NCBI GenBank assembly: GCA_021799355.1 | Contig: JAJZAQ010000033.1 | Coordinates: 1-32,515, forward strand | Length of the DNA: 32,515 bases | Reading direction: 5' to 3' | DNA from: Pseudomonadota bacterium | GTDB taxonomy: Bacteria > Pseudomonadota > Gammaproteobacteria > Burkholderiales > Burkholderiaceae_C | Part shown: positions 9,106-17,235 of the stretch, piece after piece | Position numbering within the stretch: position 1 is the stretch's first letter | Layout of the letters: each line of letters opens with the position of its first letter | Notes under the pieces: generated by a model | Told to the model about the DNA's origin: nothing | The model's input: only the letters and a program-made list of their open reading frames with translations | Databases searched by the model: none | Position numbers and translations under genes: made by a program

Positions 9106-9133
9106 AAAAAATGACAAAGCGCCGTCGGCTTTG
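9106..9133 (-). terminator. Rho-independent terminator of the chemotaxis unit
   Basis: Read on the minus strand, the stem CAAAGC / GCTTTG with a 7-base loop is followed at once by TCATTTTTT. It lies 21 bp after the stop codon of the last receptor gene (9155) and before the next minus-strand gene (9017), so it separates the chemotaxis unit from the c-di-GMP/ATPase unit. The stem is only six pairs, so read-through is possible. Confidence 0.65.
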
Positions 9134-9154
9134 CCCGTTGTGCGCCGCTTCCGT

Positions 9155-10681
9155 TCAGACGAACGCCAGCCGCACCGCGCCCCAGTGCCGGCCTGCCACC
9201 GTCACCGGGCGGGCGAGCTCCTGCATGATTTCGCCGGTATCGCGGGCGTAGACCTGCAACAGGTAGGGCGAGGTGTTGCGCGCTGCCGCCAGGCCGACCG
9301 GGTCGTTGAACAGCCGCATCGAGCGGTTGCGCGCCAGGTCGGTGGCGTAGTCGCCGGTCAGCGGCTGGTCGTACTGGCTGTTGTGCGCTGCCGCATAGCC
9401 GTTGCGATCGACCAGCAGCACGTAGCGGTAGTCGCTGCTGCGCGCCAGCCAGGCATCTTCGATCGGCTGGATCTGGTGTTTGACGAATTCGGTAAAGCGT
9501 GTGCGGTATTTTTGCGGCTTGGTGCCGGGTACGGGGTCGTACTGCTCGTCGAATAGCGCGGTTTCGCTCAAGGCGCCGCTGTCCAGCGCCTGCTGCAGCG
9601 CGGCCTCGATGTCCTTGCACGCCGCGTCGAGGTCGCGCATGACCTGGCTGATTTTCGACGCGGTGACGAACTGGGTGGCGGCCTCGAACAGCGTCTGGCT
9701 GGCGTCGAGCGACTGCTGCACCTCGTCGGCGATGCGCTGCGTGGTGGCGATGGTCTGGTTGGCACCCTCCTGCACCGTGGCCGCCAGCGAGGCGAACTGG
9801 CCGTTGATGGCGCGCACCAGCTCGACCTCCTGCCCGATCTGCGCCGAGACCTTGCCCACCCCGGCGTGCATGGCGTCGATGTTGCGTGCGATGTCCTGGA
9901 AGTTGGCCGCCATGCCCGTGGCCAGCGCCTTGCCGCTGGCCATCTGGCTGGAGAACTGCGTCGTCGATTCGGTCACCACGTGCAGGCTGCGGGTGACTTC
10001 GGCGGCGAAGGTGGCAATGCTCTCGACCGACTGCTGCGTGTTCATCGCCAGCTTGCGGATTTCGTCGGCGACCACGGCGAAGCCGCGCCCGGCCTCACCG
10101 ACGCGCGCGGCCTCGATGTTGGCGTTGAGCGCCAGCAGGCTGGTTTTTTGCGCGATGTCCTTGATCACCTGCGTCACCGCGGTGACCTGGGCAAAGCTCT
10201 TGCCCAGCGCCTGGATTTCCGCCTGGTTGTTCGCCGTGGTCTGCGCCAGGCGCTCGAACACCTCACCGGCCTGCTGCGCTTCGCGCGCGCCGCGGGTGCT
10301 CAGCAGGTTGATGTCTTGCGACTGCGCCTGCAGCGCCTCGATTTGTCCCTGCACGCCGACGATGCCGCGGATGAAGCGCTCCAGACTTTCTCCCATCGCC
10401 TGGATGCGCTGGGTTTGTGCTGCGGCGTGCGTCTGCGCATCCTGCGTGGCGGTGCGCGCCTCGAAGCTGATGCGCGCAATGCCATACGCCACCCCGGTGG
10501 CGTTGTGCGTGGTGGTGTCCACCAGATGCGTGACCAGGCGCAAAAACTCGTCCAGCGCCGCGCCGCAGCCCGGCGGCGGCGTCTGCCGCAGATCCACCGG
10601 GCGCTGCATGAGCAACTGTTGCAGAAAAGCCGCCGGCGAATCCATGCCGGAGGCGGGAGGGGAGGGAGGCAAAACATCCAT
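9155..10681 (-). CDS. Soluble methyl-accepting chemotaxis protein with C-terminal sensor domain
   Basis: A 508-residue chemoreceptor without transmembrane segments. The coiled-coil signalling region spans about 60-345, with the conserved hairpin tip at about 180-212 ([28 protein letters not shown]), which contacts CheA and CheW or CheV. Unusually, the sensory part is at the C-terminus. Residues about 375-508 resemble a Cache/PAS-like domain ([34 protein letters not shown]). This inverted layout is known in cytoplasmic receptors; the ligand cannot be read from sequence. No C-terminal NWETF-type pentapeptide is present. An AGGGA element lies about 8 bases before the ATG. It is the last gene of the che unit, 64 bp after cheV and followed by a terminator. 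Confidence 0.9.
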   Translation of the reverse strand: MDVLPPSPPASGMDSPAAFLQQLLMQRPVDLRQTPPPGCGAALDEFLRLVTHLVDTTTHNATGVAYGIARISFEARTATQDAQTHAAAQTQRIQAMGESLERFIRGIVGVQGQIEALQAQSQDINLLSTRGAREAQQAGEVFERLAQTTANNQAEIQALGKSFAQVTAVTQVIKDIAQKTSLLALNANIEAARVGEAGRGFAVVADEIRKLAMNTQQSVESIATFAAEVTRSLHVVTESTTQFSSQMASGKALATGMAANFQDIARNIDAMHAGVGKVSAQIGQEVELVRAINGQFASLAATVQEGANQTIATTQRIADEVQQSLDASQTLFEAATQFVTASKISQVMRDLDAACKDIEAALQQALDSGALSETALFDEQYDPVPGTKPQKYRTRFTEFVKHQIQPIEDAWLARSSDYRYVLLVDRNGYAAAHNSQYDQPLTGDYATDLARNRSMRLFNDPVGLAAARNTSPYLLQVYARDTGEIMQELARPVTVAGRHWGAVRLAFV

Positions 10682-10745
10682 TTGGAGTCCCTGTCAGGGA
10701 GATGGGCGAACTGGACGGAATGAACGCAAACCGGGCACCGGCCGC

Positions 10746-11711
10746 TCAGGCGTGCGCGGCGATGGCCTTGCGGATGGTCTGCGCCAGCTCGTCGGCGACG
10801 AACTTGGCGACATACGCGTCGGCGCCGACGCTGCGGGCATGATCTTCGTTGGCCGAGCCAGACAGTGACGAATGGATGACCACGGGAATGTTTTTGAAGC
10901 GTTCGTCCTGCTTGATCTGCCGGGTGAGGGTGAAGCCGTCCATCTCGGGCATTTCCAGGTCGGTGAGGATGAGCTGCACCTTGTCCTGCACGGTCTTGCC
11001 CTCGGCGCGCGCCTCGGTCGCCAGCGTCTGCAGTTTGTCCAGCGCTTCCTTGCCGGTCTTGGTCATGATGTACGGCGCCTGCAGCGCCTGCAGCGCTTTT
11101 TCGATTTGCGTGCGGGCGACGAACGAGTCGTCGGCGGCGAGGATCACGGCGCCGGGCTTGAGCCCCAGCGCCGGGCCGATGCCGTGGGTGTCTTTGACTT
11201 CGTGCACCCGCGAGGGCAGCACGTCGCGCAGCACTTTTTCCACGTCGAGCACCAGCGCCAGCCGGGTGGACTGCTCGTCTTCGAGCCGGGCGATGCTGGT
11301 GACCATGCCACCCACGGCGTTGGCCTCGGCGGACAACACCTTGCTCCACTCCAGCCGCACGATTTCCTCTACCTCCTCGACGGCAAAGCCCTGCACCGAG
11401 CGCTCGTACTCGGTGACGATGAGGATGTTCAGCCCGGATTTGGGGGTGCAGCCGACGACGCCGGGCAGGTCGATCACCGGGATGATCTGGCCGCGGATGT
11501 TGGCCACGCCCAGCACGTGCCTGGGTGCGCCGGGCATGACGGTGACCTGCGGCATGACCAGCGCCTCACGTACCTTGAACACGTTGATGCCGAACAGCTC
11601 GCGCTTGCCGCTGGTGTTTTCTTCACCCAGGCGGAACAGCAGCAGCTCGAATTTATTCGTGCCGGCCAGGTTGGAGCGCTCGTCGACTTCTTGCAACACG
11701 TTGGAGTTCAT
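10746..11711 (-). CDS. cheV: CheV chemotaxis coupling protein (CheW-REC)
   Basis: A 321-residue CheW-like domain (about 15-170) fused to a receiver domain (about 186-321). The receiver has the acidic pair Asp194-Asp195, phospho-acceptor Asp251 in ILTDLEMPEMDGF, Ser281/282 at the Thr/Ser position and Lys303. CheV couples receptors to CheA and can act as a phosphate sink or adaptation device. No separate cheW is in the window, so CheV may be the local coupler. An AGGA lies 10 bases before the ATG. The gene is 28 bp downstream of a CZB receptor and upstream of the receptor with the C-terminal sensor, consistent with service to these receptors. Confidence 0.95.
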   Translation of the reverse strand: MNSNVLQEVDERSNLAGTNKFELLLFRLGEENTSGKRELFGINVFKVREALVMPQVTVMPGAPRHVLGVANIRGQIIPVIDLPGVVGCTPKSGLNILIVTEYERSVQGFAVEEVEEIVRLEWSKVLSAEANAVGGMVTSIARLEDEQSTRLALVLDVEKVLRDVLPSRVHEVKDTHGIGPALGLKPGAVILAADDSFVARTQIEKALQALQAPYIMTKTGKEALDKLQTLATEARAEGKTVQDKVQLILTDLEMPEMDGFTLTRQIKQDERFKNIPVVIHSSLSGSANEDHARSVGADAYVAKFVADELAQTIRKAIAAHA

Positions 11712-11739
11712 GATGGAGTGTCCTGTAGGGAAACGTGGT

Positions 11740-13203
11740 TCAGGGGATCTGGCGCATCAACGCCTCGATGCGTTGGGTGATGGTGTCGCTGAGTTGCAGC
11801 AGCGTTTGCGCCAGTTCGGCGGTGCGTGTGGCATCGCCGCTGGCAATGGCCTGCACCAGCGCGTGCCCGGTGCGGTGGACCTGCTGGTGTACCGGGTCGA
11901 TCGCGGCGAAATCGGCGTTGCCGCCGAAATCGCGCGCACCCGTGCCGAAGTACCACTTGCCGAAAAAGCAGGCGTGGAAATCGGACACGTCCATGTCCAC
12001 CTTGCGCTGTGTCTGCGCCGCGGTGAGCAACTGGCCGATCCACTGGTAGTGCATCGCCAGCGACACGCGCAGCGTCACCGCGGTGTCGGGCCAGCTTGAC
12101 ACCGCGCTCACCCCGGTCTTGAGCTGCTCGCGCGCGGCGCGCACCAGCTCCATCATCGCCTCGAAGCGCTCGACCAGCACGCGCAGCAGCGCGGCGGCCT
12201 TTTCCGCGTCGTGGCGCTGTTGCTCGGCATCGCTGACGAGCTGGCGCATCAGGCTGGTCTGTTCCTGCACCACTTGCCCGACCTGGCCGAGCATGGACTT
12301 GACGTCGACCAGCGTCTGCCCGGTGTTGGTGACGAGCTGGCCGACGCGCTGCACCCGTTGCACCGAGCGCGTCATGTCGGTGCCAACGTCTGTCGACTGG
12401 TCGCGCAGCGTGCGCGTGAGATCCTCGATCTGCTGGGTGATGCGCGCGGTCTTGCGCGCCAGATTGCGCACCTCGTCGGCAACCACGGCAAAGCCGCGGC
12501 CGTGCTCGCCAGCGCGCGCCGCCTCGATCGCGGCGTTGAGCGCTAGCAGATTGGTTTGCGAGGCGATTTCGCTGATGCCCGCAGTGAGCGTTTCCACCGA
12601 ACGCACGGCGTCGACGAAGCCGGTGAGTTTGGTTTCGGTGGCGGCAATGAAACCTGACACATCGGCCACTTCCTCCAGCGTGGCGGCGATGGCCTGGTCG
12701 CTGCGCTGTACCGAGGCCGTGGTGGCTTGCATCCGCTCGCGCAGGGCGTCGAACTGGTGCTGCGCCGTCTGCGTCTGTGTCGCGGCGTTTTGCAGGCGCT
12801 GCGCCATGTCGCTGACGCTGGTGGACAGGCCGTGGATGTCGTGGTCGAACCCGGCGGTGCGGCTTTCGGCAAACGCCAGCGACTGGGTGGAGGTGCGTAG
12901 CGCGTCCACGCCGTGCAGCAGCATGTGGCGCACGCCGCCGAGTTTTTGCGCCCAGGCGGCGGCGTCGATCAGATCGATGCAGCGCAGCGCGGCGTCGCCA
13001 TGGCCGGTGAGCAGATCGAGCACGGCCTGCAGCACGCGCTCGCGGTCTTCGCGCACGCGTTCGAGCAAGCCCCCTGCCGGGGCGGCGGGAGCGGCCGGCT
13101 GCGCGGTGGCGGCGCCGGCGGCGTCATCCGGCGCCGGCATCGGGGGTGCGGAGTCGTCTGCCGTGGGTGCGGCGCTGGGCAGACTCAAGCTGTCGGCTGG
13201 CAT
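11740..13203 (-). CDS. Soluble chemoreceptor with C-terminal zinc-binding CZB domain
   Basis: A 487-residue membrane-free MCP. The first 45 residues are Ala/Pro-rich and low-complexity. A helical sensor or linker region of unknown fold covers about 46-200, and the signalling hairpin tip is at about 216-250 ([31 protein letters not shown]). The C-terminus (about 380-487) is a CZB domain with the 3His/1Cys zinc set: His385 (AMHYQW), Cys412 ([10 protein letters not shown]), His439 and His443. CZB domains bind zinc tightly and in known cases sense zinc or Cys oxidation (hypochlorous acid). The ATG at 13203 is supported by a strong AGGAGG four bases upstream. It lies 21 bp after the preceding receptor gene. 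There is no CheR/CheB docking pentapeptide. Confidence 0.92.
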   Translation of the reverse strand: MPADSLSLPSAAPTADDSAPPMPAPDDAAGAATAQPAAPAAPAGGLLERVREDRERVLQAVLDLLTGHGDAALRCIDLIDAAAWAQKLGGVRHMLLHGVDALRTSTQSLAFAESRTAGFDHDIHGLSTSVSDMAQRLQNAATQTQTAQHQFDALRERMQATTASVQRSDQAIAATLEEVADVSGFIAATETKLTGFVDAVRSVETLTAGISEIASQTNLLALNAAIEAARAGEHGRGFAVVADEVRNLARKTARITQQIEDLTRTLRDQSTDVGTDMTRSVQRVQRVGQLVTNTGQTLVDVKSMLGQVGQVVQEQTSLMRQLVSDAEQQRHDAEKAAALLRVLVERFEAMMELVRAAREQLKTGVSAVSSWPDTAVTLRVSLAMHYQWIGQLLTAAQTQRKVDMDVSDFHACFFGKWYFGTGARDFGGNADFAAIDPVHQQVHRTGHALVQAIASGDATRTAELAQTLLQLSDTITQRIEALMRQIP

Positions 13204-13224
13204 GGGCCCTCCTGTGTCGATGGT

Positions 13225-14472
13225 TCAGTGCGCGTCGCCGTCGCCTTGACCGATGGCGTCGCTGAGCGACTGCAGCCGGTCGAGGATCACGTGCTGCTGC
13301 TCGGTCAGCGACGCCGCCAGCCGTGCCACCTGGTCGCGCTGCCCGGCGTGCACGGCTTGCAGCAGTTGCCGTGCGGTGGCGTGGATTTGGGCGTGCGGCG
13401 CTTCGAGCGCGCGAAACGCCGCCAGAGCGCCGAATGCCGCCTGGCCGATGCCGTCGTACCACTTGCCCAGGCGGCATTGATGGTGGTCGGGCACGGCGTC
13501 GGGCGGCTGCGCCTGCTGGTCTTTGTGCGATTCGGCGATGATGCGGTTGACGAAGTCTTTGTGGTCTTCCTGCGCCGACTGCAGCATCATGCGCGTGGCG
13601 CTGGTCTGCATGTCGTCCACTTGCTTGTTCAGCCGCACCACGACCGAGTGCACCAGGTCGAGTTCCTTGCCCGACTGCGCGCTGGTGGTGGCAATGTCCT
13701 GCGCCTGCTGGCCGATGGCCGCGGTGTTGGCTTCGACCTCGGCGGTGGCGGTCTGCACCCGGCGGGCGAGGTTGCGCACTTCGTCGGCGACCACGGCGAA
13801 GCCGCGGCCATGTTCACCGGCGCGCGCCGCCTCGATCGCGGCGTTGAGCGCGAGCAGATTGGTCTGGTAGGAGATTTCGCGGATGTTGCGCACGATGGTG
13901 CTGATGGCGCCCACCTGCTGCTGCAACTGCGCCACCGCCGCGCCGTTGCCTTGCACCGCCTTGCCGACGTTGCGGATGGCGGTATCGACCGCGTCCATCG
14001 ACTGGCCGATGTCGCCGGCGGCGGCGTTGAGCGTGCCGACCACGTCTTTGAGCCGGTCGCTGACCGAGGCTACAGTTTTGACGTGCGAGACGTCGCGCCA
14101 GCTGGCGTGAAACGCGATGACCTGCCCGGCCGGGTCGCGCACCGCGGTGAAGTTCAGCGCGAAAGTGACTTTGCCGATCTGCAATTCTTGTACGTGTTTG
14201 CCCAGGCTGCCGTCGGCCAAACGCTGCAGGATGGCGCGGATGCGCTGCGGGTCTTGGTGGAACTGGTGGATGGAGTGCCCGAGCGCGCTGCGCACGTCGG
14301 CGCCGCGCAGCGCGGCGTTGAGCGTGGCGTGAAACCGTTCCATGGTCTCGCGCGCGGCACGATTCATGAAAAAAACGCGGTTGTCCATCGCGGCGTCGGC
14401 TTCGGCGAGCATTTCCAGGCTGTCGAGCGGTTCGAGCGCTTGTTGCAGATAGTGCAGGGCGGTGGTGTCCAT
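13225..14472 (-). CDS. Soluble PAS-MCP-CZB chemoreceptor (copy 2)
   Basis: A 415-residue cytoplasmic receptor. An N-terminal PAS domain (about 15-130, ending in a WRDVS motif typical of PAS-linked receptors) is followed by a short signalling helix pair. The hairpin tip is at about 203-236 ([30 protein letters not shown]). The C-terminal CZB zinc domain shows His304 (QEDHKDF), Cys333 ([11 protein letters not shown]), His360 and His364. The PAS cofactor cannot be inferred. The neighbouring receptor at 14533-15783 has the same architecture and similar tip and CZB sequence, so the two look like diverged tandem duplicates. No good ribosome site is visible before the ATG at 14472, and the 60-bp gap upstream shows no promoter. 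Confidence 0.92.
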   Translation of the reverse strand: MDTTALHYLQQALEPLDSLEMLAEADAAMDNRVFFMNRAARETMERFHATLNAALRGADVRSALGHSIHQFHQDPQRIRAILQRLADGSLGKHVQELQIGKVTFALNFTAVRDPAGQVIAFHASWRDVSHVKTVASVSDRLKDVVGTLNAAAGDIGQSMDAVDTAIRNVGKAVQGNGAAVAQLQQQVGAISTIVRNIREISYQTNLLALNAAIEAARAGEHGRGFAVVADEVRNLARRVQTATAEVEANTAAIGQQAQDIATTSAQSGKELDLVHSVVVRLNKQVDDMQTSATRMMLQSAQEDHKDFVNRIIAESHKDQQAQPPDAVPDHHQCRLGKWYDGIGQAAFGALAAFRALEAPHAQIHATARQLLQAVHAGQRDQVARLAASLTEQQHVILDRLQSLSDAIGQGDGDAH

Positions 14473-14532
14473 GAGCGGGTGGTCGGGCGATGAGGGACGG
14501 CAAGGTGTGGGCGGCGGCGCTGGCAGTGGCGT

Positions 14533-15783
14533 TCAGCCGGCGCTGCCGTCCAGGCTGGAGGCGAGTTGGCGCAGGGTGTGCAACACGGTTTTTTCTTGTT
14601 CGAGCAGGGTCGCGGTGAGCTGCGGCAGGCGCTCGCGCTGGCCGGCGTGCGCGGCGGCGAGCAACTGCCGCGCCGTGGCATGGAACTGGGCATGCGGCGC
14701 TTGGACCGCCTTGAACAGCGGCGACTGACCAAACGCTGCGGCGCCGAAGCTGTCGAGCCATTGGCCGAGGCTGCATTGGTGATGATCGGGCAATTGCTCC
14801 GGTCGCACCGGCGGCGGCGTGCGATCGGCGTCGGCCAGGGTTTTGATGACAAAGTTGCGATGGTCTTCTTCGGCCGACTTCAGCAGCATTTGCGTGCCCA
14901 AGTTCTGCATGGTGCGCACCCGCTGGCCGAGCTTGACGACGATGGCGTCGACCGCGCCGAGTTCCTGCGCCGACGTACCGGCCTTGGCCTGGATGAGCTG
15001 CGCGGTTTCGGCGATGTGCGCAATCCCCGACTCGATGCGCGCGGTGGCGTCCTGCACGTTGCGCGCCAGGTTGCGCACTTCGTCGGCGACCACGGCAAAG
15101 CCGCGCCCGGCTTCGCCAGCGCGTGCGGCTTCGATCGCGGCGTTGAGCGCCAGCAGATTGGTCTGGTAGGAAATGTCGCGGATGTTCTGCGCCAGCGCGC
15201 CGATGGCCTTGACGTCGGCGATGAGGGTCTGCACGCTTTGCGCGTTGTCGGCCACGGCGTGTTCGACTTTCTGCACCGCGGCATCGACTGCGCGCATGGA
15301 GTCGCTGACCTGGTTTTCAGCCTGCGACAGCTCCTGCAGCGTGCGCTTGAGCCGCTCGTTGAGCTCGACGGCCTCGCGCCGCGCCGAAATGTTGCGCAGG
15401 CTGGCGTGCAGCGCGAGCACGCTGCCTTCGGCGCTGCACACCGGGGTGATGGTCACCGAAAACAGGAACGAGCCGAGCTCACGCTGCTGTTTGTGCTGCG
15501 TGCGGCGCAGCGCCGCCAGATCGTCGAGCGCGGCGCGCAATTGCGCCTGGTCGCACAGCACGGCCAAGGGTTTGCCCAGCAGGGCGGTGGCGTCCACGCC
15601 GCCCAGGGCGTCGCGGAACATGGCGGCAAAGCGCTCGAAGGTTTCACGCGCCGTGCGGTTGACGTAGACGATGGCATGGTCGCCGTCGGCAGCGGCGAGC
15701 AGGTCGAGCGTTTCCAGGCCGTCGAGGGTCTGGGTGATCAGGTGCAGGCAGGGACTGTCCAGGGTCATGGCAGGGACGGACAA
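14533..15783 (-). CDS. Soluble PAS-MCP-CZB chemoreceptor (copy 1)
   Basis: A 416-residue cytoplasmic receptor with PAS (about 18-135), hairpin tip (about 206-240: [32 protein letters not shown]) and C-terminal CZB domain (His308, Cys337 in [11 protein letters not shown], His364, His368). The start is taken as the TTG at 15783 because GGAG lies seven bases upstream of it and it sits 4 bp after the stop of the diiron protein gene. An ATG at 15768 would shorten the product by five residues but has no ribosome site. Position directly behind the oxygen-sensor-like gene suggests this receptor as its partner (inference). It resembles the downstream receptor throughout, so tandem duplication is likely. 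Confidence 0.92.
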   Translation of the reverse strand: MSVPAMTLDSPCLHLITQTLDGLETLDLLAAADGDHAIVYVNRTARETFERFAAMFRDALGGVDATALLGKPLAVLCDQAQLRAALDDLAALRRTQHKQQRELGSFLFSVTITPVCSAEGSVLALHASLRNISARREAVELNERLKRTLQELSQAENQVSDSMRAVDAAVQKVEHAVADNAQSVQTLIADVKAIGALAQNIRDISYQTNLLALNAAIEAARAGEAGRGFAVVADEVRNLARNVQDATARIESGIAHIAETAQLIQAKAGTSAQELGAVDAIVVKLGQRVRTMQNLGTQMLLKSAEEDHRNFVIKTLADADRTPPPVRPEQLPDHHQCSLGQWLDSFGAAAFGQSPLFKAVQAPHAQFHATARQLLAAAHAGQRERLPQLTATLLEQEKTVLHTLRQLASSLDGSAG

Positions 15784-15787
15784 AGGG

Positions 15788-16540
15788 TTACTCCACGGCG
15801 GAGCCGACTTTCAGCGCGTCGAACCAGTCGATGAAGCGCTTGACGTTTTCGCCGGTGTAGATCGCACCGTGCTGCGGCGCGAGAAAGTCGATGTCGAGCT
15901 TGGACACACGCTCGCACCAGTTGCGCTTGGCCGCCATCGACGGCATCCAGCGCTTGTGGAAATACTCGGCGGCCTTGATGTGCTCGTCGAACGCCGCGGG
16001 CGATTCGATGTTGCGCCGGTCGACGAACGGCGCGTGACCCGGCGGCAGCAGCGCGGCGCCGACGTCGCCGGAGAACAGCACCTTGGCCGCGGCGTCGTAG
16101 ACGTGAAAATTGGCCGAGGCGTGCAGATAGTGCGCCGGGATGAACTGCAACCGCGCGCTGCCCAGCGTCATTTCGCCGCCTTCGTCGGGGATGTCGCGCA
16201 AATCGGCGTCGAGCGCGCCGTAATGGCGGATGAACCCGCTCCACAACTTGGGCACGTACCAGGCGATGTTGGGGTTGCACGCGTTCCACAGCGGCAGGCT
16301 GGACGCGATGTCCGGGTCCTGGTGGCTGACGAACGCGGCTTTGAGCGAGCCCGGCGGCACGACTTCGACCAGCGCGCTGAAGACCTGCGGGAAGATCTCG
16401 AACCCGCCCGGATCGAGCAGCAGGGTCTGCTCGTCGACCGACAGCGCATAGACGTTGGAGTCGATCACGCGGCGCTCGTCCTGGTCGTAGATGATGTTCC
16501 AGTGGTGGTTGCCCTGGCTGAAGAATTGCAGCGATTTCAT
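15788..16540 (-). CDS. Chemotaxis-linked oxygen-binding diiron protein (ODP type, metallo-beta-lactamase fold)
   Basis: A 250-residue soluble protein with the metallo-beta-lactamase fold of flavodiiron proteins but no flavodoxin domain. Candidate iron ligands are His73, Asp75 and Asp77 (SHQDPD), His140 (HYLH), Asp159 (FSGDVGA) and His224 (APQHGAIY). The spacing resembles the flavodiiron HxExD...H...D...H set with Glu replaced by Asp. Stand-alone proteins of this kind (ODP, described in Treponema denticola) bind O2 at a diiron site and signal to a cytoplasmic receptor. Without a flavin domain, efficient O2 or NO reduction is unlikely. The start ATG overlaps the stop of the upstream gene (ATGA), and a receptor gene begins 4 bp downstream. 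This placement inside a che unit supports sensing rather than detoxification. No other start fits the family N-terminus (MKSLQFF). Confidence 0.85.
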   Translation of the reverse strand: MKSLQFFSQGNHHWNIIYDQDERRVIDSNVYALSVDEQTLLLDPGGFEIFPQVFSALVEVVPPGSLKAAFVSHQDPDIASSLPLWNACNPNIAWYVPKLWSGFIRHYGALDADLRDIPDEGGEMTLGSARLQFIPAHYLHASANFHVYDAAAKVLFSGDVGAALLPPGHAPFVDRRNIESPAAFDEHIKAAEYFHKRWMPSMAAKRNWCERVSKLDIDFLAPQHGAIYTGENVKRFIDWFDALKVGSAVE

Positions 16541-17232
16541 GCGATGATCCTTTCGATTTTTTCGCGGTAGGCGCGCAGCAGCTCCTGCACGCCGCTGACC
16601 GAGCGGTCCATTTCCAGTGACACCTGCGCCAGCGGCGCGTTGACCGCGCCCTTGAGCGCGGCTTCGATCCGGCCGTTGACCACGACGTAGTCGAGCTCGG
16701 CGATCACCGCCTGGAAGCGGTCCAGCGCCGCACCCAGCGCCTGTCCGGCTCGGCGGCTGCCGGCGGCGTGGCGCTCCTGCATGTCCGCGTGGTGGCGCAG
16801 CCGCTCGGCCAGCGCCGGGCAATGCGCCGTGGCGGCGCTCTGGATGTGCCGCAGGCTTTGCATCTGCTGCACGTCGCGCAGGGTTTCCATGAAGTGCAGC
16901 ATCAGCGGGTTGATCAGCTCCTGCACCTGGTCGGCGGCGTTCTGCATGGCCTGCGCGCCTTCGCGGAAGGCTTGCGCCACCACGCCGTAGCCGGCGAGTT
17001 CCTTGCCGTGGCGCTTGACCAGCACCTGCGCGTTGAGCGCTTTGCGGTCGATTTCGCGCAGGCGCTTTTTCAGCGCGCCTTGAAAGGCGAAGGTGGCGTC
17101 GGCCACGGCGATGAAGTCGCCGCGCAGGGTGTCGAGGGATTGGTCGTCCATGCCGGTGGCGCGCGGTGCTTGTGCCGCAGGCGGCACGCTGCCGGCAGGG
17201 GACGCGCGCAGTGCATCAGCGGGAGTGTTCAT
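16537..17232 (-). CDS. Unknown chemotaxis-linked protein with two degenerate chemoreceptor-tip motifs
   Basis: A 231-residue soluble, mostly helical protein that matches no family I can name. Residues 65-93 align without gaps to the MCP hairpin tip: ALNA matches ALNA, the Gly of AARAG and the turn Gly are kept, and GYGVVAQAFR matches [11 protein letters not shown]. Residues 183-212 align a second time (VVNGRIEAA matches LNAAIEAA, followed by G and a V..EM segment). Between them is a helical stretch rich in His, Gln and Arg, with Cys138. It has no transmembrane segment, PAS or CZB domain. It begins 3 bp after cheA and its stop overlaps the diiron gene's start (ATGA), so the three are tightly coupled. 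It may bind CheA, CheV or receptor tips as a miniature or decoy receptor and carry the diiron protein's signal (inference). Confidence 0.75.
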   Translation of the reverse strand: MNTPADALRASPAGSVPPAAQAPRATGMDDQSLDTLRGDFIAVADATFAFQGALKKRLREIDRKALNAQVLVKRHGKELAGYGVVAQAFREGAQAMQNAADQVQELINPLMLHFMETLRDVQQMQSLRHIQSAATAHCPALAERLRHHADMQERHAAGSRRAGQALGAALDRFQAVIAELDYVVVNGRIEAALKGAVNAPLAQVSLEMDRSVSGVQELLRAYREKIERIIA

Positions 17233-17235
17233 GGT

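Noticed and set aside
16541-16822. N-terminal extension of the diiron protein to 16822
   Set aside because: It overlaps the 231-residue gene throughout. The family N-terminus starts at MKSLQFF and the ATGA overlap at 16537-16540 is typical of operons.
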